From Heliocidaris erythrogramma (Eukaryota; Echinodermata; Echinoidea; Camarodonta; Echinometridae): 64,000 nucleotides of DNA. Shown here one piece after another: positions 43,411-54,529 of this stretch. The stretch's first letter is position 1, and the number at the start of each line of letters is the position of its first letter. Location: positions 24,101,547 to 24,165,546 of the forward strand of contig CM046873.1 in assembly GCA_025617745.1 (NCBI GenBank), in the 5' to 3' direction. The position numbers and the translations under genes were made by a program. The notes under the pieces are model-generated. The model did no database searches. It was not told where the DNA came from and was given only the letters and a program-made list of their open reading frames with translations.

Positions 43411-43973
43411 CGACAAAGAAGGAGTAAGATTGATATTCGGATGGTAATGGCAATAATCACATTTTTGCTTTAATATCCTCTTCCTTTTTTTTTTGTTCAT
43501 CGAAAAAGCAAGATAAGGAAAGGAAACAACAAACAATATGTGAACAGGCCGCCTATTAATCACATCACCCTTGTTCTGACTATTATCACCGCCAGAGCTT
43601 CAGGCATGCGGAAAGCGGGGGCGAGGTATGGAGATTAAATCCGAGCTCACTTCGTGGTTTTAACCTGTTGCGTGTGTTTGCTGTCATTTGTTGAATTTCT
43701 TTATGTAATATTTTGGCGAGCCTTCAGATATGCCGACATAAATAAATGCTTAAAAGATGACAATGTACGTTCTGAATTGGGGAAATTGATAATTACACTA
43801 ATGAATGTACTCTCAGAATATTGCATATTTCCCAATCTGAATAGATCGACAACCTTGAATGATAATAATTTAGAGAAACGCCATTTCGTTCGTTTTCGAT
43901 GTCGCTCTCTAGTTTCAAGACTAATATGACAACATACATGTAACAATGATTTCAAACCTTAGGTCTTGATAGG

Positions 43974-44123
43974 GGCCCTGTTTCATAAAACTTGTTATCA
44001 GTAACAACTGCGACATTTCTGAGACAAATTTGCTCTCAGCCAATCAGATGCAACGATTTCTGTAGCTTATAACAGTCATTGCAACTTGTTATTGATGACG
44101 AGATTTATGAAACAGGACCAGGG
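43974..44123. mobile_element. Palindromic MITE (CCCTGTTTCATAAA ends)
   Basis: CCCTGTTTCATAAAACTTGT-TATCAGTAACAA is mirrored by TTGTTATTGATGACGAGA-TTTATGAAACAGGACCAGGG; the middle has CAATCAGATGCAACG. Non-coding. Confidence 0.75.
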
Positions 44124-44129
44124 ACTAGA

Positions 44130-44460
44130 GGTATACACTTCATAGTTTAATTTGTGTTAGGCCCAAAGTAGTAATTTATAGTGAGAAGTGTTTATCAATG
44201 ACAAAATAATTATACAGCTATTAGTTTATCGAACCCAGTCACGCACTCCGTGCAGAATGTGAAATTGATATTATGGTTCCATTTCTAAAGGGTTTGGCTA
44301 TGAATTACATTAATGGCAAAATGCACAACAATAGGGAAGTTCAGAGTTAATCCCGTCAATCTTTTGGGCACATTAAAAAGAGGAGAGAGAAAAAAGAAGA
44401 AATAAAGTCGAATTAATCTCCACTGTGTAGTTACGCAAACATATTAAGACAAAATGATTA
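44130..44460. other. No gene seen
   Basis: AT-rich intergenic sequence. Confidence 0.5.
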
Positions 44461-44467
44461 ATGGATC

Positions 44468-44680
44468 GAGGGAGCATTGTGATTTAGTGGTTCATTTACT
44501 TAACTCTCAATTAAATAAAGGTTGAAGGTTCGAATCTCTGCCCGATGCGTATATCCTTAGACAAGGCATTTGTCTACAGTCGTCTCTCCCGCGCCTCAGG
44601 TGTGAAAGGGGTACCTGGCAGGATTTATTCCTTAGAATGTGCACTGTGCACTGATGACGTGTGCTGATGCTAAAGCGCGG
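44468..44680 (+). mobile_element. tRNA-derived SINE, plus orientation
   Basis: GTGATTTAGTGGTTCATTTA (A-box-like), GAAGGTTCGAATCTCTGCC (B box), then body CTTAGACAAGGCATTTG, and tail GGTACCTGGCAGGATTTATTC, matching the tail words of the 150-535 and 49.1 kb copies. Confidence 0.65.
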
Positions 44681-44681
44681 G

Positions 44682-44720
44682 GGGGGGGGGGGTATGGTAT
44701 TTAATACCCCCCCCCCCCGA
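44682..44720. repeat. G-run followed by C-run, inverted pair
   Basis: GCGCGGGGGGGG... then TATGGTATTTAATACCCCCCCC...GAAGCGC: a hairpin with GCGC/GCGC at its base. Confidence 0.7.
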
Positions 44721-45104
44721 AGCGCACAGGGACGTAACATGTTCTGATATCCGCTCTTGAAAACGAATTATTATTATATATTATTATCATTTTAAAAATC
44801 TTCATCTCTGTCTTATTATGAATATAAATACTTAGCCGCATCTAATAATAACGGGTAAATTGCTGTTGTCAGTCATTAGAACATTATAAATGTAACAAAT
44901 TATTAAAAAAAATATTCAGACTTACTTCATACACGTGTATATATCTACACACACACACGCACACAAATACTTGTGTGTCTTTCCCTTTGTTCTCTCTATT
45001 GTTCAAATAGCCACATAAGCAGCAAAAAAAGCCACACAAGCCTGACGGAATAAAGGCATCTATGGTGTTTGACTGTCCAATTAGTCACATAAGTATACCT
45101 CCGT

Positions 45105-45300
45105 TGGTACACACCCACACACACACACACACATCTATGTTTTCTATTGTTCGAATTTCAACCGATGACTCCACTATTGAATTGCGTCACAAAATTCATT
45201 GACGGAATAAACCTCACCAATTGTTGACAACCGATGACCTATTGAATTACTACCGATGACCCATTGTTCTCTTTGTTCGATGTCATCGGTTTGAATGCCT
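45105..45300. repeat. (AC)n and ACCGATGACC repeats
   Basis: ACACACACACAC at 45115 on, followed by several copies of ACCGATGAC..ATTGAATT spaced 50-60 bp. Confidence 0.6.
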
Positions 45301-45307
45301 ATACATG

Positions 45308-45311
<4 letters not shown>

Positions 45312-45391
<80 letters not shown>
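45312..45391. repeat. (AC)n-(AT)n compound microsatellite
   Basis: ACACACACACACACACACAC followed by more than 20 AT dinucleotides. Confidence 0.95.
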
Positions 45392-45396
<5 letters not shown>

Positions 45397-45399
45397 TTA

Positions 45400-46085
45400 T
45401 TTGGGGAGGGACCGGGAGCTTACAAACGCTGTACACTGGCTTTAACCGTGTATCGATTTAATACCCTCTTGGCAACACTTAGTTATGTGCGAGAGAAAAT
45501 GTGATCCCTGGTAAACATTACTGCGGCCATATGGAGGAGAAAATTGGTAAGGCGAAACGGCGGTTCATTGTGGAGGGCTTTGCGAGAGCGGCCGGGGATG
45601 TCTTGAATTCAATACGATCCCGTAAGGCTAGCAGGATGATGTTTCTCATGTTATCTATTACTCCGAACTATTTTTACACACGCGCGTATAAGCCCGGATG
45701 TAGGTGATATTAGCGTGGATGAAATTGTACGCATAGCTTTATCGCCATGATGAAAACTCTCCATGCCTCTAATTGTGAAATATAGCTAAAGAATGATGAA
45801 TTTTGATGGACGCGCTGAAAATTATAATGTTCATAATATTTATGATCATGCAACCGCTTTGCAATCTTAGTTAGTCAGGCGGGCCAGAAATATATTGAAA
45901 TTGCATAGTGGGCAATTAAGTAACGCGATGGCCAATGGTCCATGCAGGGGCAGTGAACATTAAAAGAAGAAGAAGAAAATGTTGTTTTCACCTCGTCGCA
46001 GGGATAGAACATTATTAAAGCTTCTTGACAAGCTATCCATTTCTATGGACGGTTGAGAAAAATCTCACTTCATTCAGTCTGACAC
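45400..46085. other. No recognised gene
   Basis: A 68-codon frame (45501-45707; EEKIGKAKRRFIVEGFARAA) has a helical basic look but no identifiable family. Nothing else stands out. Confidence 0.4.
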
Positions 46086-46089
46086 CCCT

Positions 46090-46620
46090 CTACCTTAATT
46101 CATGATCATCATCATCATCATCGTTGTCGTCGTCGTCGTCTTCATCATCATCATGTCCCATAACCACCTGGTCTTAGAGGCACCACTGATGATATTTTGA
46201 CCACTTCCTGCCATCTTGTTCTTGTCCTTGGTAAAGATTATGCCTGTCCATTCTTTGATATTGTCTCCCTGCTGTCCATACCATTTCAGTTTTCGATTTC
46301 TCACTATTGTCAAATGATCATCATATTTTCAAATAGCTGCCTCTATTTTACTGCGTAACTTTTCATTGGAATATGGTCTCTGTATATGAAATATTTAAGC
46401 TTTTCCGATAAAATCTCATCGCCATTGCTTGGATCCTCCTCAGTTTGCAGCACTGATGCGAGGGTCTAAATATAGCCATAACTAGGGAGCGCAGAAGTCT
46501 AACTTTTGAGTTAGTGCTGATGTTGTGGTCACGCCAAATTGTCTTGAACTTTGAAAGAGTTGTTGATGCTTGTGCGATTCTGGCCATAACTTCTGGTTTG
46601 CAAACTTCACCTGCCACAAT
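46090..46620 (-). pseudogene. RTE-type LINE reverse transcriptase, C-terminal fragment with trinucleotide tail
   Basis: Minus-strand frames read ARIAQASTTLSKFKTIWRDH then NISTNSKVRLLRSLVMAIF and RRIQAMAMRFYRKSLNISYT, then RNRKLKWYGQQGD and ASKTRWLWDM. This order (RI..A...F..L..IW....S...K..LL..LV..I; E.FEM.C.R..L.I.W; KLKW.GH; G..RTRW) is the classic C-terminus of RTE-like endonuclease-reverse transcriptases. The 3' end runs into (ATC)/(GTC) repeats, typical of RTE insertions. Frameshifted and 5'-truncated. Confidence 0.7.
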
Positions 46621-46629
46621 TGCTACTAG

Positions 46630-47985
46630 ATACTTGAATCTATTTAAATCTACCGAAATTGCACAATGCTAGTGGTTCAATGTGAAGTTGTAGCGAAGCG
46701 AACACACTGTGTAGGGGGAATCAGGGTTGACAAATGCAAACAGTTGGTAAACCCTGGGCACAATCACCGAATGCAGGTAATAATATCCCTGGGAATCTTT
46801 TGAGTTTCTCGCTCTGTCACCTCAACAAAAAAAAAAAGAATAAAGAAATAGAGACGTAAATTGGCGCTTCTTGAACGTGTGTCGGGAAGCATCATTGATC
46901 TTATATACCCCCCCCCCCTCTCTGCCTATCACTGTCTCTCTCTCTCCTTTCCAAACAAAGTGCCATTTATCCTTCTTTCTCCTTCTTATGCATTTCCCCC
47001 TTTCTTTTCAACCAGTAGGGCATATGTTTACAAGCATAGCTTTTTTTTTAGGTCCTTCCACATGCAAACATTTTCTTTTTGTTGTATATTACAAAACATG
47101 TATAGACTTTTATATGTACACAGCCTTGTCTATAATGCCTATGTATCGAACTTTTTTGTATTATGTATTATATATTGTGTATAATTATCATGTATTATGT
47201 ATTATGCATTTGTATGTTTGAAAGAAAACAAAATGGCCCATCCACCATTAGGTCCCTTGACCTTTTCATGATGTTCTGTCGTATGATGTTCTGTGGCAGC
47301 ATTTCCGGGTGAATGTGTATATATATTTATAGCTTTCTCGTAATTCTTTTTAACTACCTTCCTCTCTATTCTCTGTCCAGGTCCGTATTTTACCACGTTT
47401 GCTGGGCTTCTCATGTTTCTTCTTTAACATAATTTCCTCTTCCTATCTCTACCATTTTCAGTTGCACTATACTTAATGCTTCTCGCCCTCTATTTTTGTC
47501 TTTTAATTTCATTCATAAAAAAACATATCAAAGTAATTTTACAAAAAAATTCAATTGTGATTCTACCAGTTTCTAATTCAAGACTTGTCGTAATTAGTAA
47601 ATTTATGCACGTCCCGTCTATAGAATATTTATTCCCTTTATGTTTTTGCTATTATGTGTGTTTGTATGTGCGTATTGGGTGTGTTTGTGTGTGCGTACTG
47701 TGGGTGAGGATGTGCGTGTGGTGGATGACTGCAGGCATGTTTAGAATTCTCATTTTGCTCTTTCTTCTTTTCTCTCTTTCTTTCATGTCTGTGCTTCTTA
47801 GTTCTAATATTTGTTTCAATTATTCACTCCCGTTCTGTTACGATATAGGTATGTCCATTATTTGTTTTTCTTATCTGCCTATTCTTGTGTCGTTTATTTT
47901 TGCTGTTCGATAATTTTCTCTTTGGTTGTTCTTGCTTACGTGGGGTATTATTTTTTGATGAATCTCTTTATCCGCCTCCCTCTCT
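46630..47985. other. No gene seen
   Basis: AT- and CT-rich sequence. Frames of 100-145 codons (46861, 46871, 47476) are hydrophobic from pyrimidine bias and match no family. Confidence 0.5.
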
Positions 47986-48009
47986 GTCTTGATACCCACA
48001 TTCCATGAG

Positions 48010-48370
48010 ACTCATTCTCTTCTATTCTCCTTCTTCAACTCTCTTCTTTATCCCCCTTCTCCCCCTTCTCCCCTCGCTCTCCTCTCTCGATCCCCCTCTC
48101 CTCCAACTCTCTTCTTTATCTCCCTTCTCCCCCTTCTCCCCCCTCTCTCTCTCCTCTCTCCCCCTCTCCTCCCTCCCCCTCTCCTCCAACTCTCTTCTTT
48201 ATCCCTCTTCTCCCACTTTCCCCCCTCTCTCTCCTCTCTCCCCTTTCCTCCAACTCTCTTTTATCTACCCTCATGACTCTCTTTTTCTTTCTTCCCCTTC
48301 TCTGCTCTCTCCTCCCCTCTCTCTCTCTTTCTCTCTCGCCCCCTCTCTCCCCCTCTTTCACCTTCACCTT
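48010..48370. repeat. Pyrimidine (CT-rich) minisatellite
   Basis: Almost pure C/T on the plus strand, with about 60-bp units containing CTCCAACTCTCTTCTTTATC repeated at least three times. The open frames here are artefacts. Confidence 0.9.
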
Positions 48371-48379
48371 AACCTTCGA

Positions 48380-48900
48380 TTTCCCATATCAATACATCAT
48401 ACCTGCGCCTCAGGTACGCGGAAAGCGGGGGCAAATTGAAACACGCACCGGCTCCCGCAGGCCACTCAAAATCTCTCCCCTCCCTCCAAGGCTGACATGC
48501 GAAGAAAAGAATATTCGAAAGAAAAAAAAAACAGTAGACAGGGAAAAGAAATACCGCAGACGGAGATTTTCGTCTCGTCGGTATGAACTATACAGGCTGC
48601 AGCGTAGGTGGACTATGAAAAAGAGGCATTAGTCTGCTAAACGCTTCCCCCCTTCCATTCGCTTAATTTCTCTTGTCAATTATCCTATTTCAGCCGCGGG
48701 GTATAGAGGCGGAGACGGAGGATTTGACAAGGATGCAACACCATTGAAGAACATTAAGTATACACAAGGGGTAAGTCGGGAGTTTAAACCTACGCCGTTT
48801 GCGGTTGTAGCATATTGAGATAATTGAACTTTCCCAATTATGGATCTTGAAATAATTTTAGGCGTTTTGTTGTAGCGAACGAGTATACGCTGTTGGCTCT
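48380..48900. other. No gene seen
   Basis: Mixed sequence; a frame at 48273-48632 begins in the pyrimidine array and is not credible. Confidence 0.5.
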
Positions 48901-48929
48901 TTTGCAACAATCATGGGCGTCGCTAGAGT

Positions 48930-48931
<2 letters not shown>

Positions 48932-48988
<57 letters not shown>
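48932..48988. repeat. G homopolymer, 57 nt
   Basis: Uninterrupted run of 57 G after ATGGGCGTCGCTAGAGTGA. A second G-run follows at 49016-49030. Confidence 0.95.
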
Positions 48989-49074
48989 CTGCCACCTCTG
49001 TCGGCCAAGGGGATTGGGGGGGGGGGGGGGAGGGAAGAGGAAAAAGAAAAGGAAAAGGAGAAAAAACTTATAAT

Positions 49075-49260
49075 AGTGGGTTCGTATAGCGCACATGAAA
49101 CTCCTGGCGCTCCACAGTAATTATTAGCCCGGCTTTAGCACGGCTGCTCTTACGGCGCTCTATAGCATTTCAAGGAATTCATTCCTGCCAGGTACACATT
49201 TACTTCACCTGGGTCGAGTGTGGCAAATGTAGAGTAATATCTTGCCAAAATATGCTAAGA
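49075..49260 (-). mobile_element. SINE body and tail, minus orientation
   Basis: CGCTCCACAGTAATTATTAG, GGCTTTAGCACGGCTGCTC, TTTCAAGGAATTCATTCCTG, GGCAAATGTAGAGTAATATC: the reversed body and tail of the SINE family at 150-535, with a longer 3' part. The tRNA-like head is missing. Confidence 0.65.
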
Positions 49261-49264
49261 GAAA

Positions 49265-49620
49265 GGAGAAGAAAAAAGAGCAAAATAAACAAGAAAAGGG
49301 GAAGGAAAGGAAAACAAATACGGAAAGAAAAACAAAAAGAAGAAAAGAAGGAAAGGAAAAGGGGAGGAAAGAGAAATAAGGAAAAACTGGCCAATTTTTT
49401 GATCGCTTGCTTCGTACCCTCGATCGCAAAGACACTGGAAAATTGTTTGGCCAGAGATGTCAGTCCCCTTCTTGAAACTGTGCCCGTACGTGTATAAAGA
49501 AAGGGATACAGTTATGTGGAAGAAGAATATGAGAATGATAAAGCCAAATGGTGGTGAGGAAAGAATTAGAAAATAAAAAACAATAACGGAAAAAAAAGAT
49601 ACGTAATCATGATAATACAT
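49265..49620. repeat. GA-rich tract followed by unremarkable sequence
   Basis: AGGAAAGGAAAACAAATACG and similar purine runs to about 49390. No gene. Confidence 0.6.
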
Positions 49621-49629
49621 CATCCTTAA

Positions 49630-49750
49630 AAATTCCCCCCGGGGGGGGGGGGGGGGAACATTGCGGTGCAGCAATTTTTTTCGGCAAACTTGGGTGTCAC
49701 TGCCCCCATTCAAAATGTTGTAGCAACCCCCCCCCCCCCCCCCCAGCAAT
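49630..49750. repeat. Inverted C/G-run pair
   Basis: CCCCCCGGGGGGGGGGGGGGGG at 49636 on and a C-run of about 20 at 49728-49744 bracket AACATTGCGGTGCAGCAAT. Confidence 0.7.
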
Positions 49751-49759
49751 AATATAGCT

Positions 49760-50160
49760 AAATATAGCTAAAACAAAATGGAGGCACTGAAAAAAAGAAT
49801 CTTGAGAGATTGATTAGACCAGTAAGAAAGCGGAAAGAAATAATGAAAATGTCGTTATCGCTATCGTTTTCGCTATAGTTATCGGACAAGTCTGAAATTT
49901 ATAATAGTGACAAAATAGCCGGATGATAAATAACAGTGGTATGAACCATAACAACATCTCGATTAAGACCAGAAACATTACGCTTTGATATATACACTAG
50001 CAGAAGCAGCCCGTGGACATCCACGGGCGCTAGCTGTGTTTATGATTAATCACCGTGCCGTATATTTCTTACAATAATCAAGTGAATAAATAAAAAAGTC
50101 GGGTAAAGTTATTTTACCAAGAAGTATTTACAACATGTGCATTGGAAGGAAAGTATGCAT
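49760..50160. other. No gene; short hairpin at 50003-50032
   Basis: GCCCGTGGACATCCACGGGC is a perfect 9-bp-stem palindrome flanked by GCAGAAGCA and GCTAGCTG. Otherwise unremarkable. Confidence 0.5.
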
Positions 50161-50323
50161 TTTGACCATAGACGATCCACCCTTTTGTCGATTGTGCCCC
50201 CGCCCCTTTTAGAATGAAACCTTTTTTTTTTTGCTTGGCAGAGAATTATGGAGGGACCCCCCATAACCACCCCCTCCTGAGCGAATTTTGTAGGTCTGAC
50301 GACAAAAAAAATCTCGCCATCCC

Positions 50324-50324
<1 letters not shown>

Positions 50325-50365
<41 letters not shown>
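50325..50365. repeat. C homopolymer, 41 nt
   Basis: Uninterrupted C-run, followed by a doubled CTGCACTTGTG and, 40 bases on, CTGGATCCGCCCCTGA. Confidence 0.95.
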
Positions 50366-50738
50366 TGCACTTGTGACAAACCTGCACTTGTGTTCACCGC
50401 CTTATACTAAATTCTGGATCCGCCCCTGATCATGTGAGTATGTCTTATTTATCCAAAGCTTGCATGAGTTCTGAAGAAAATGCATTTTCATCTTGATGAA
50501 AATTAATGATATGGATATAATAATGTTCGAGTAGAATATCCATGCATAGACCTAGAGGGAGCGATTTGATCTTGCCATGTTTCTGTGGTTTAATACTCAG
50601 AGAAATTAAGGCCATGAAAACATAACATCCATAATTAGCGGTACGTCCCAAGTAAAGGATGCAAAAATGAGAAAAAATGAATTTGTCATTTTATTTATGA
50701 TGGGTCTTGGGAGAACCGACGGATTGACTTTCCCTACT

Positions 50739-50739
<1 letters not shown>

Positions 50740-50769
<30 letters not shown>
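50740..50769. repeat. C homopolymer, 30 nt
   Basis: Uninterrupted C-run. Confidence 0.95.
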
Positions 50770-52075
50770 ATTCCATTGTCATCCCATCACCCCCAGCGCG
50801 AGGGGAGAAGGGATTAATATCATTATACGTATTCATATCATAGTGGAAATATTTTCCGAAGGAATTTTCTTCTTATCAGATTTTCTGATAAAGTGTCGAA
50901 TTAGGGTCTGTGCTTGCAGACTATACCGTAACATGAAGCTTCAAATGATGTAACTCTATGCGTAATAATGTACCTGTATGACCTGTACACGTGCGAACGA
51001 TCTAACACGTGTGTATAATACTGTACTGTACATTGAAGCCATCCATGCATGCGGATATGGCCACGCTGTTCTAATTTGTCATACCTCCCCTTCACAGGTA
51101 AAGGGTATGGGTTGGCTGGGCATGAAGCTACAAACCCGCTTCATGGGTTGGCAGAATGATTAGGCCTACTCCCTGCGGAAATTCAATGTTTAAAAATTAA
51201 TTTATGAAATATGGACGGGACGTCAGCCCTTAAGAAGTGCCTCCCGCCACTCTAAGAACCATTCCCCACCCATGGGTACCAAAAGGCGGGGACCCGAAAG
51301 GGCCAGGGGAGGAGCCTATTTGAACTAAAAATCAAATTGGTATTAACAAAAAATTTGAATTGACATGGTTTATTGATTATACAAATCATTGCTGCTGATA
51401 GCCAAAATCGAGATTGTTTTCCATCGAAAATAAATACATAGAAAATGTGAATATACAATATAACAATAAATAAACCTTAATAACAACAAAGTAGGTCATG
51501 GAGTATAAATAAAAATGAGTGTCTTTCGTTGAGTTATTGGGAATAGTAATTAATTGCAAGTGTTAATAAAATATATTTCAAGGGAAAAGTTTCAAGGCGA
51601 TAATGAAAGGCATAACAATTTCTTTGCGTTGGAGGCATTATGGTAATCAACTGTTACAACAAAAGAGTAAAACAAAAACCAAACCAAAACAACCAACAAC
51701 AACAAAACACAACAGATACATTATATTTACGTAATATATTTTCTATAGGAAGTGCTGAGTACTGGGAAAAGTAAATGAAAACAAATAAGCGAAACAAAGG
51801 GAGTTATCTATTTTTAACTTATTTTTTAGTTTTTTTTTTTTTGAGTTTCCTCACATCATGTTTAAAACAATTCTGGAAAATCTCTAACATGACCAGAATA
51901 GCCTCCAACAGTCTTAGACCAAAATAATTAACTTTGTGCATCATCTTTATTGTACTTTTTCAGTATCTTTTTTAGTTGCCAGAAATATGATTCTGTATGA
52001 ATTGTAATAGTCTTAACCCTTTAATACTTCGATAGTTCTTACTTCCTTCAAAACGGTGTCGTTTAATTAGTGGTT
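50770..52075. other. No gene seen
   Basis: AT-rich; a CAAC/AAAC-rich tract at 51660-51715. No protein resemblance. Confidence 0.5.
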
Positions 52076-52079
52076 TAAT

Positions 52080-52330
52080 TAGGCTGTTGAATAGAATTTG
52101 AAGGGTGCTGGTTCAAGCCCCGGAATGGCACCCAGTGTCCTTTGGAAAGACGTTATTTTGGAACAATTCATTTATGCCATATATCGACCCAAGTGTAGTT
52201 TTGTAGGGTTCTTCCTTGAAATACACTGAGCCTTCATAAAGGTTGCCAAAGCACCAAGAAGGAACAAGGAAAAGACAACTTATGGCATTCGCTATGTAAT
52301 ATTCATATTATTGTCACTATTACTATTATT
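52080..52330 (+). mobile_element. tRNA-derived SINE, degraded
   Basis: GGTGCTGGTTCAAGCCCCGG (B box GGTTCAAGCCC), then body GTGTCCTTTGGAAAGACGTT, and an end with ATTATTGTCACTATTACTAT. Same family body as at 7.8 kb. Confidence 0.55.
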
Positions 52331-52339
52331 ATCAAAATA

Positions 52340-53300
52340 AACATTTTATTTAAAAAATATATATTTTTTCTTTTACCATAAGTACGCACATTCGCGGTTG
52401 ACGCAGCTTTTATAGGACAGTATTTCACGAAATGGCAATACTCATTATTCATGATCGTAAAAACAATTGGCTTCCCTCTGGGAAAGCAAGAGATACACAG
52501 CGCCTATGAGTGATTACGCTAGTCTTATCCAGTCTGAAATTTCCAACCAGGGTTTGATAAATTCTTCCTAATACCAGGTACTCTTCAACTATACCTGGAA
52601 GATAAGAAGAGACAATTTAAATATAAAATGCTTTTTGTGAAATCATCGGGTTGTGATTCGATCCCGCATCTCAACACCTTTGATAATGATGACAGCAACA
52701 CATTAATCTTCATTTTCTTTTTCTTTCATCGTTCCAATATTTTATCCTCGAGAGGGGCGGTATGGGTTTGAAACATACACCACAATATCCAAGATTATCT
52801 CCCGTTGTCATGACTACCCTCGTACTTACACAGGATGGCGCTTATATGTTTTTTTAATTTCCCCCAAACGATGGCAACCATTTTAACTCTCCGTTTTTTT
52901 TTTAATTCTTATTTTTGCTACACTTCTTGTCAAAGCGACATTATTATTATCCCTTAACACATTCTAGGGAAAGTACTTCTTCAAGTTTGATTAACCCTTT
53001 GTTTGCCACATAAATCTTCTATGGGATGTGTGTAGAGCCTGTGTCAATTATGGCACAATGGTAGAGTAAGCGTTGAGTGCCACAACGAAGATGGTATGCC
53101 CCTTTGTTGTCTAAACCACTCCAGATCAGATTGAGGGGGACAACTTTAATGCGGTTGGTTTCAGATAACACTTGACGAATTCCTCCGATGAATTATATTA
53201 TTAAATGCTAGTTCTACTCTCTCACTGCCACTGCTGCTTCCACATCTCTAAGACTACTCCTTCCTGTGTATTTTGTGCTTCTACTCTAGCAAGGTTATGC
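52340..53300. other. No gene seen
   Basis: A partial A-box-like word TGGCACAATGGTAGAG near 53051 without a matching B box. Confidence 0.5.
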
Positions 53301-53309
53301 AACTTATTA

Positions 53310-53315
53310 TTAAGT

Positions 53316-53342
<27 letters not shown>
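53310..53342. repeat. (CT)n microsatellite
   Basis: TCTCTCTCTCTCTCTCTCTC and continuation. Confidence 0.9.
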
Positions 53343-53347
<5 letters not shown>

Positions 53348-53887
53348 TCCCTTATTTATCTCTCCTGTTTCTCGCATGCCCATTGCAGTTATTACAAGAG
53401 ACGCGGCGCTGATAATTACCATCTTCAGCCCAACTGCAGTATTCCTTGCTACTGGCAAGTAATATCATGCATAGATTATCTTCCATCATGTCTCTTCGTC
53501 CCATAAATCACCCCAGCGGCCCCGTCATCCTTCCAGACAACCCATTTTCCTACGCCGTTATAGATTACATCCAGTAAGGGTATAAGGGCGGAATAAAACC
53601 ATCAACAACGGAAGAAATGCGTTACTGGCAGCTGCGTCGGTCAAACACCATCATGGCCGTATGTACAGTGACATTCTCTTCAGAGATTTAACAGTCTTAT
53701 TTGCACCGTGCGTTCCTGACCAAAACGTGTTGACAAAGTTACATTTATACTTGAAGCCAAATAAATATTAATACCATTATAATATAAATGTACTTATGTT
53801 CTGTAATATATTCTTAATCATTGACCTGTATCACTTTAGAAATAAAATAACAGAAAAGGGTTTAAGTCAAGACATTCTAGCTCACGG

Positions 53888-54525
53888 TATCATCTGCTAA
53901 CACTTTACATGGGGGCTGCCATTTTCTTAATGACAAGGAGTTTGACATGGAGTTGTACATGAACCATTGGAAACCGTTCCGGTCAGGAAGATATTTTTAA
54001 TCGTCGAGCTAAATTGCTTCTCTTCATTATAAAAAATCCCCATATATGATGGAAAATACATAACAGGTGTATACATATATTCTAAAGTTTGACATTTATA
54101 GATTTCTTTTTAAATTCTTTGGTTTTGCTAGCTAGAAATTGTTTTCTTGGGCTTGCCTGGCAGCGCAGAACATAATTTATACAATGCGCATTCTGACTTT
54201 TGAAGTCCATTATCTCAAATCAGGTGAATGCATAGTTTGTCACTATTGACGCTGGGAAAGTCATCTGGCATAAATTTGAATTAATTCGCTCCGTCGCGTA
54301 CGTCATAGTATCAAGAAAATAGAGTTATATTTAGTACAATCGTAATTTTCAAATAAATATAGAACACATTTTCGTTTTTAGAATATATGTATATATCTGT
54401 TAAATATTTTAAATCTTAAATGGGATTTTGTATCAGGAAGAAAGACAATTTTGCATTCGGATTAAAAATATCTTGATGTACACGTCAAGAAAATGGCAGC
54501 CCCCGGGTATCGCTAGCAGACGATA
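53888..54525. mobile_element. Element with about 45-bp inverted ends
   Basis: TATCATCTGCTAACACTTTA-CATGGGGGCTGCCATTTTCTT is mirrored by AAGAAAATGGCAGCCCCCGG-GTATCGCTAGCAGACGATA. The 550-bp interior is AT-rich and non-coding. A non-autonomous DNA transposon is the simplest reading. Confidence 0.7.
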
Positions 54526-54529
54526 AATC

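Noticed and set aside
43225-43563. Ser/Leu-rich minus-strand frame
   Set aside because: Antisense of GA repeats.
45501-45707. 68-codon basic helical frame as a gene
   Set aside because: No family, no splice or promoter evidence.
47989-48439. Overlapping open frames of 95-144 codons
   Set aside because: Pure CT minisatellite; all frames are Leu/Ser/Pro low-complexity.
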